8,022 bases of DNA, taken from the NCBI GenBank assembly GCA_003491635.1, contig DNCG01000101.1:1-8022 (forward strand). The letters are read 5' to 3'. The DNA comes from Actinomycetota bacterium. GTDB lineage: Bacteria; Actinomycetota; Aquicultoria; Subteraquimicrobiales; UBA9087. The notes under the pieces were generated by a model. It saw only the letters and a program-made list of their open reading frames with translations. It was not told the DNA's origin and did not search any database. A program made the position numbers and the translations under genes. Below are positions 5,782 to 8,022 of the stretch, one piece after another (within the stretch, counting starts at the first letter, position 1; each line of letters opens with the position of its first letter).

Positions 5782-5842
5782 TTCGACTCCTCCGCTATTA
5801 AGCGGAGTTGCTCATGGTAAACCACCTATTTAAGAGTCGAAT
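5781..5842. repeat. Inverted repeat enclosing a hairpin, directly after the tRNA CCA end
   Basis: ATTCGACTC (5781-5789) and GAGTCGAAT (5834-5842) are a perfect 9-base inverted pair. Between them CTCCGCT-ATTA-AGCGGAG (5790-5807) is a perfect 7-base-pair hairpin with a four-base loop, stacked directly on the outer arm. No T-run follows the inner hairpin, so it is not a canonical intrinsic terminator. It might act as a 3' processing or stalling structure for the tRNA transcript, or be a small mobile repeat. The outer arm begins on the last A of the encoded CCA. Confidence 0.7.
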
Positions 5843-5863
5843 GCCCCGAGCTTGTCGAGGGGC
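5843..5863. repeat. REP-like palindromic element
   Basis: The core CCCCGAGCTTGTCGAGGGG, flanked by G and C, forms a GCCCC/GGGGC stem. On the other strand it reads CCCCTCGACAAGCTCGGGG, a variant of the CCTTCGACAAGCTCAGG palindrome that I recall as dispersed in many bacterial genomes. It lies in an intergenic stretch directly after the 5781-5842 inverted repeat, the usual placement for such elements. Copy number in this genome cannot be seen here. Confidence 0.55.
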
Positions 5864-5933
5864 AAACGCAAAGTGCGGATCTCCTAGGCTAATAGGGGCG
5901 GTTTTGGAGAAGCTCAAATACTCCAAAAAGAGC

Positions 5934-6941
5934 ATGAGATTTGTTAAAAGGCGTCGGAGAGCCGCCCCACTTAGGTTGCTTTTACTCCTCATCCTCATCC
6001 TCGCCTTAGTTTATCTCGTTGGCCTTATCGGCGGAAGATTTGACAAAAGGAAATTAAAAGATCTCAGGGCCTATGCGGCGTCCGTTGAGGGTATCGCCAG
6101 CAAGTCCAACAAGATAGCTACCGACTTCAATGAGCTTTGGGAGTCAACCGACCTCTCCGGAACCGAACTGCGGAAGCGGCTGGATTCCTGCGTCAAGAGG
6201 AGCGGGGAGCTGATCGAGGAGTGTGGCAAGGTGGAGGTCCCGAGGGAGATGAAAGACGCCCACGTTTATCTCCCCCTCTGCCTGGAGCTTCGGGCTAAGG
6301 GCCTGAGCTCTTATAAACTGGCCCTTTTCAACGCACTCAAGGACATCGATGTCGAGGTTGCCAGCAGCCAGATCGCTCTGGCCCTAAAGGATATCGCCCT
6401 CGCCGATCGAGCTTATTCTCTCTATAGAGTTGAGGCCCAAGGAGTTCTAGAGAAGGAGGGCGCCAATGTCTCGATTCCGGCGTCCACCTTCTTGACTGAT
6501 GAGACCGTCTACGAGAAGACAAATTTGATCAACTATATTAAACGACTCAAGGGAGTAAGGGAACTGGAAGAGATTCATGGAGTTGCAATTACCGCTCTGT
6601 CTACCCAGCCCGAACAGGAAAAATACGATCCGGCGAGGAGACTAGCTGAGTTGCCCAGATCGGAAGAGATTATGGTGGTGATCACCGTGGAGAATCAGGG
6701 AAATCAAGATGAAAGGGATATCCCGGTGGTGGTCACGCTCAAGTCGGAGATAGACCCCCGAGAACAGAGGCAAGAGACAAAGATATCCTCTCTACTGTCT
6801 GGAGAGACGGAAACGAGCACGATTGGTGGGCTCAAGCCAGTGGCCGGTGTCGTGAATCTCCTCACTGTGACGGTGGGTCCAGTTCCGAACGAGAAATACA
6901 CCCGGAACAATGTGAGGGAGTTCAAATTCACTATGCCCTAG
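5934..6941 (+). CDS. Unidentified single-pass membrane protein with C-terminal CARDB-like beta domain
   Basis: I do not recognise this 335-residue protein. A very basic N-terminus (KRRRR) is followed by one strong hydrophobic helix (about residues 13-33). Next comes a mostly helical charged region (about 38-215) and a beta-rich C-terminal domain (about 216-335). That domain contains VVITVENQGNQ (about 248-258), alternating hydrophobic strands, TVTVGPVPNEKYTRNN and a final strand, a pattern like CARDB or other adhesion-type Ig-like folds. An anchored extracytoplasmic protein is the likely topology. The ATG at 5934 was chosen because the basic segment and helix start there, but its ribosome binding site is weak (AAGAG very close). 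A TTG at 5904 with GGGG upstream would add 10 residues. Longer in-frame extensions run through the REP-like element and are unlikely. The gene converges on larC, overlapping its end by 11 bases. Confidence 0.8.
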   Translation: MRFVKRRRRAAPLRLLLLLILILALVYLVGLIGGRFDKRKLKDLRAYAASVEGIASKSNKIATDFNELWESTDLSGTELRKRLDSCVKRSGELIEECGKVEVPREMKDAHVYLPLCLELRAKGLSSYKLALFNALKDIDVEVASSQIALALKDIALADRAYSLYRVEAQGVLEKEGANVSIPASTFLTDETVYEKTNLINYIKRLKGVRELEEIHGVAITALSTQPEQEKYDPARRLAELPRSEEIMVVITVENQGNQDERDIPVVVTLKSEIDPREQRQETKISSLLSGETETSTIGGLKPVAGVVNLLTVTVGPVPNEKYTRNNVREFKFTMP

Positions 6942-8022
6942 CTGGTCCTTCCGGCTTTAATCTCTTTTCGGCCTCCCTTTCCACCACCGCATAGACGACT
7001 CTCAAGGGGACCTTTGCCTCCCTGGCCAGGCGAGCGCAGTCTTCGTATTCCGGCGAGAGGCTGACCACTTTTCCTTTGAACCTTCCCACTTTGACTCTGG
7101 CCCGGCCGAACTCGGTTTTGACTTCGATGGTTTCTCGGCCGATCTTTCTCCTGGTTTCTCTGGAGAGGCGAACTCCAAAGGTGGTCGTTTCCCTGAAGAG
7201 GATGTCCAGGATCTCACCCTCCTCGCCCGCCTTGGCGAGAACGGAGAGGGCCAGTCCGGGGCGATTCTTCTTCATGTAGATGGGGGATGCCCAGACGTCG
7301 AAGGCCCCGGCCTCGAACAACTTCTCCGTGATGTAGCCGTAGAATTCCGGACTGAGGTCGTCGATGTTGGTCTCGATCACCAGAACTTCATCCATCTCGG
7401 CCGACTCAAACTCCTCGGTCTTTCCCAAAATGAGCCGAAGCACATTGGGTATCTCCAGGTCTCTGGTCCCCGCTCCGTAGCCGATGGAGCTCATTCTCAT
7501 TGGTGGCATATCCCCAAAACTTTTAGCGTAGGTTTTGATGATGGCCGCCCCCGTGGGTGTGGTCAGCTCGGCCGTTATTCCTCGACTGTAGATGGGAGTC
7601 TCTCTTAGAATTTCCAGAGTTGCGGGCGAGGGGATGGGGATGGCACCGTGTTCTGTCCTTGCCAATCCCATTCCGGTGGCCAGGGGTGAGGAGTAAACCT
7701 CTTCGATGCCCAATCGGTGGAGTCCGATGGCTGCTCCCACGATGTCGACGATGCTGTCGGTGGCTCCTATCTCGTGAAAGTGAATTTGATCGAGGCTTTT
7801 TTGGTGTATTTTTGCCTCCGCCTGGGCCAGTTTGAGGAATATTTCCTTGCTCCTCTCTTTGACGGGAGGGGCGATAGCGCTTTCGTCTATCAGATTTTTG
7901 ATATTCGTCCAAGTACGGACGATGCCCCTTTCCTCCGCCTGAACGCTCACCTTGGTGGCGCCTATCCCCAGTTTGTCAACTTTTTTCACCCTTATCTCGT
8001 AGTTTTGCAGGGGGAGTTTTTC
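6931..8022 (-). CDS. larC: LarC, nickel-pincer cofactor nickel insertase (5' end cut by window edge)
   Basis: The 363 visible residues are most of LarC (DUF111). In the characterised lactate racemase system this enzyme uses CTP to insert nickel into P2TMN, completing the nickel-pincer nucleotide made by LarB and LarE. Signatures, numbered from the first visible codon, are HFHEIGATDSIVDIVGAA (81-98), EHGAIPIPSPATLEIL (124-139 region), ELTTPTGAA, GYGAGTRDLEIPNVLR and ETNIDDLSPE (about 217-226). The frame stays open to the window edge. The GTG at 7989 is an internal valine, because the preceding codons (LQNYEIR) continue the family pattern, so roughly 40-50 N-terminal residues are missing. In Lactiplantibacillus LarC is made by a frameshift joining LarC1 and LarC2, but here both parts are in one frame. 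larB, larE and any lactate racemase are not in view. Confidence 0.93.
   Translation of the reverse strand, partial: EKLPLQNYEIRVKKVDKLGIGATKVSVQAEERGIVRTWTNIKNLIDESAIAPPVKERSKEIFLKLAQAEAKIHQKSLDQIHFHEIGATDSIVDIVGAAIGLHRLGIEEVYSSPLATGMGLARTEHGAIPIPSPATLEILRETPIYSRGITAELTTPTGAAIIKTYAKSFGDMPPMRMSSIGYGAGTRDLEIPNVLRLILGKTEEFESAEMDEVLVIETNIDDLSPEFYGYITEKLFEAGAFDVWASPIYMKKNRPGLALSVLAKAGEEGEILDILFRETTTFGVRLSRETRRKIGRETIEVKTEFGRARVKVGRFKGKVVSLSPEYEDCARLAREAKVPLRVVYAVVEREAEKRLKPEGPARA
6940..6968 (+). terminator. Possible weak intrinsic terminator of the plus-strand gene
   Basis: AGCTGG-TCCTT-CCGGCT (6940-6956) can form a 6-base-pair stem, including one G-T pair, with a 5-base loop. It is followed by a T-rich but interrupted tail (TTAATCTCTTTT). 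It starts on the stop codon of the plus-strand gene and lies within the last codons of larC on the other strand. The stem is short and the T-run broken, so efficiency is doubtful. Confidence 0.35.

Noticed and set aside
5790..5807. Intrinsic terminator for the tRNA transcript
   Set aside because: The hairpin is perfect but is followed by TTGCTCATGG rather than a T-run, so it was recorded as part of an inverted repeat.
5808..5933. Upstream extension of the plus-strand membrane protein to an in-frame start near 5808
   Set aside because: The extension translates the inner hairpin edge and the REP-like palindrome, has no clear ribosome binding site, and places 42 unremarkable residues before the basic segment and membrane helix.
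7981..7989. GTG at 7989 as the larC start
   Set aside because: The frame is open to the window edge and the preceding residues continue the LarC family pattern. The N-terminal residues expected of LarC are still missing.

Overview
The window is bacterial, of moderate GC content (mid-50s by eye), and carries most of the actinobacterial cell-wall signalling and synthesis cluster: Ser/Thr kinase, fhaA, fhaB, pstP, rodA and pbpA. The DUF3662-FHA protein, the membrane-anchored FHA protein, the PP2C phosphatase with an extracytoplasmic tail, the SEDS protein and the class B PBP together are a hallmark of Actinomycetota. The modest GC content, the non-classical kinase and the neighbouring larC suggest a deep-branching, possibly anaerobic, lineage rather than a mycobacterium or streptomycete. 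That placement is inference.

Region 1 (1-5432, minus strand) is one tightly packed operon read right to left. A Ser/Thr kinase with a polytopic membrane C-terminus comes first, followed by fhaA (ATGA overlap), fhaB (13-base overlap), pstP (25-base gap), rodA (13-base gap, TTG start) and the first 37 codons of a pbpA-like gene (GTGA overlap) that runs off the left edge. In this scheme the kinase phosphorylates, PstP dephosphorylates, FhaA and FhaB read the phosphothreonines, and RodA with PbpA builds peptidoglycan.

Region 2 (5433-5933) has no convincing protein gene. It holds a strong extended -10 promoter on the plus strand, a detached 5' piece of a tRNA-Leu gene, a complete tRNA-Leu(CAG), and then a 3' piece of tRNA-Leu whose acceptor strand matches the detached 5' piece at 7 of 7 positions. 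The two outer pieces fold together into a second tRNA-Leu(CAG), so one tRNA gene sits inside the D-arm of another. A hairpin-rich inverted repeat and a REP-like palindrome follow directly.

Region 3 (5934-8022) has a plus-strand gene for an unidentified membrane-anchored protein with a C-terminal beta-rich, CARDB-like domain. It converges, with an 11-base tail overlap, on larC, the nickel-pincer cofactor nickel insertase, which is read from the minus strand and cut by the right edge of the window.
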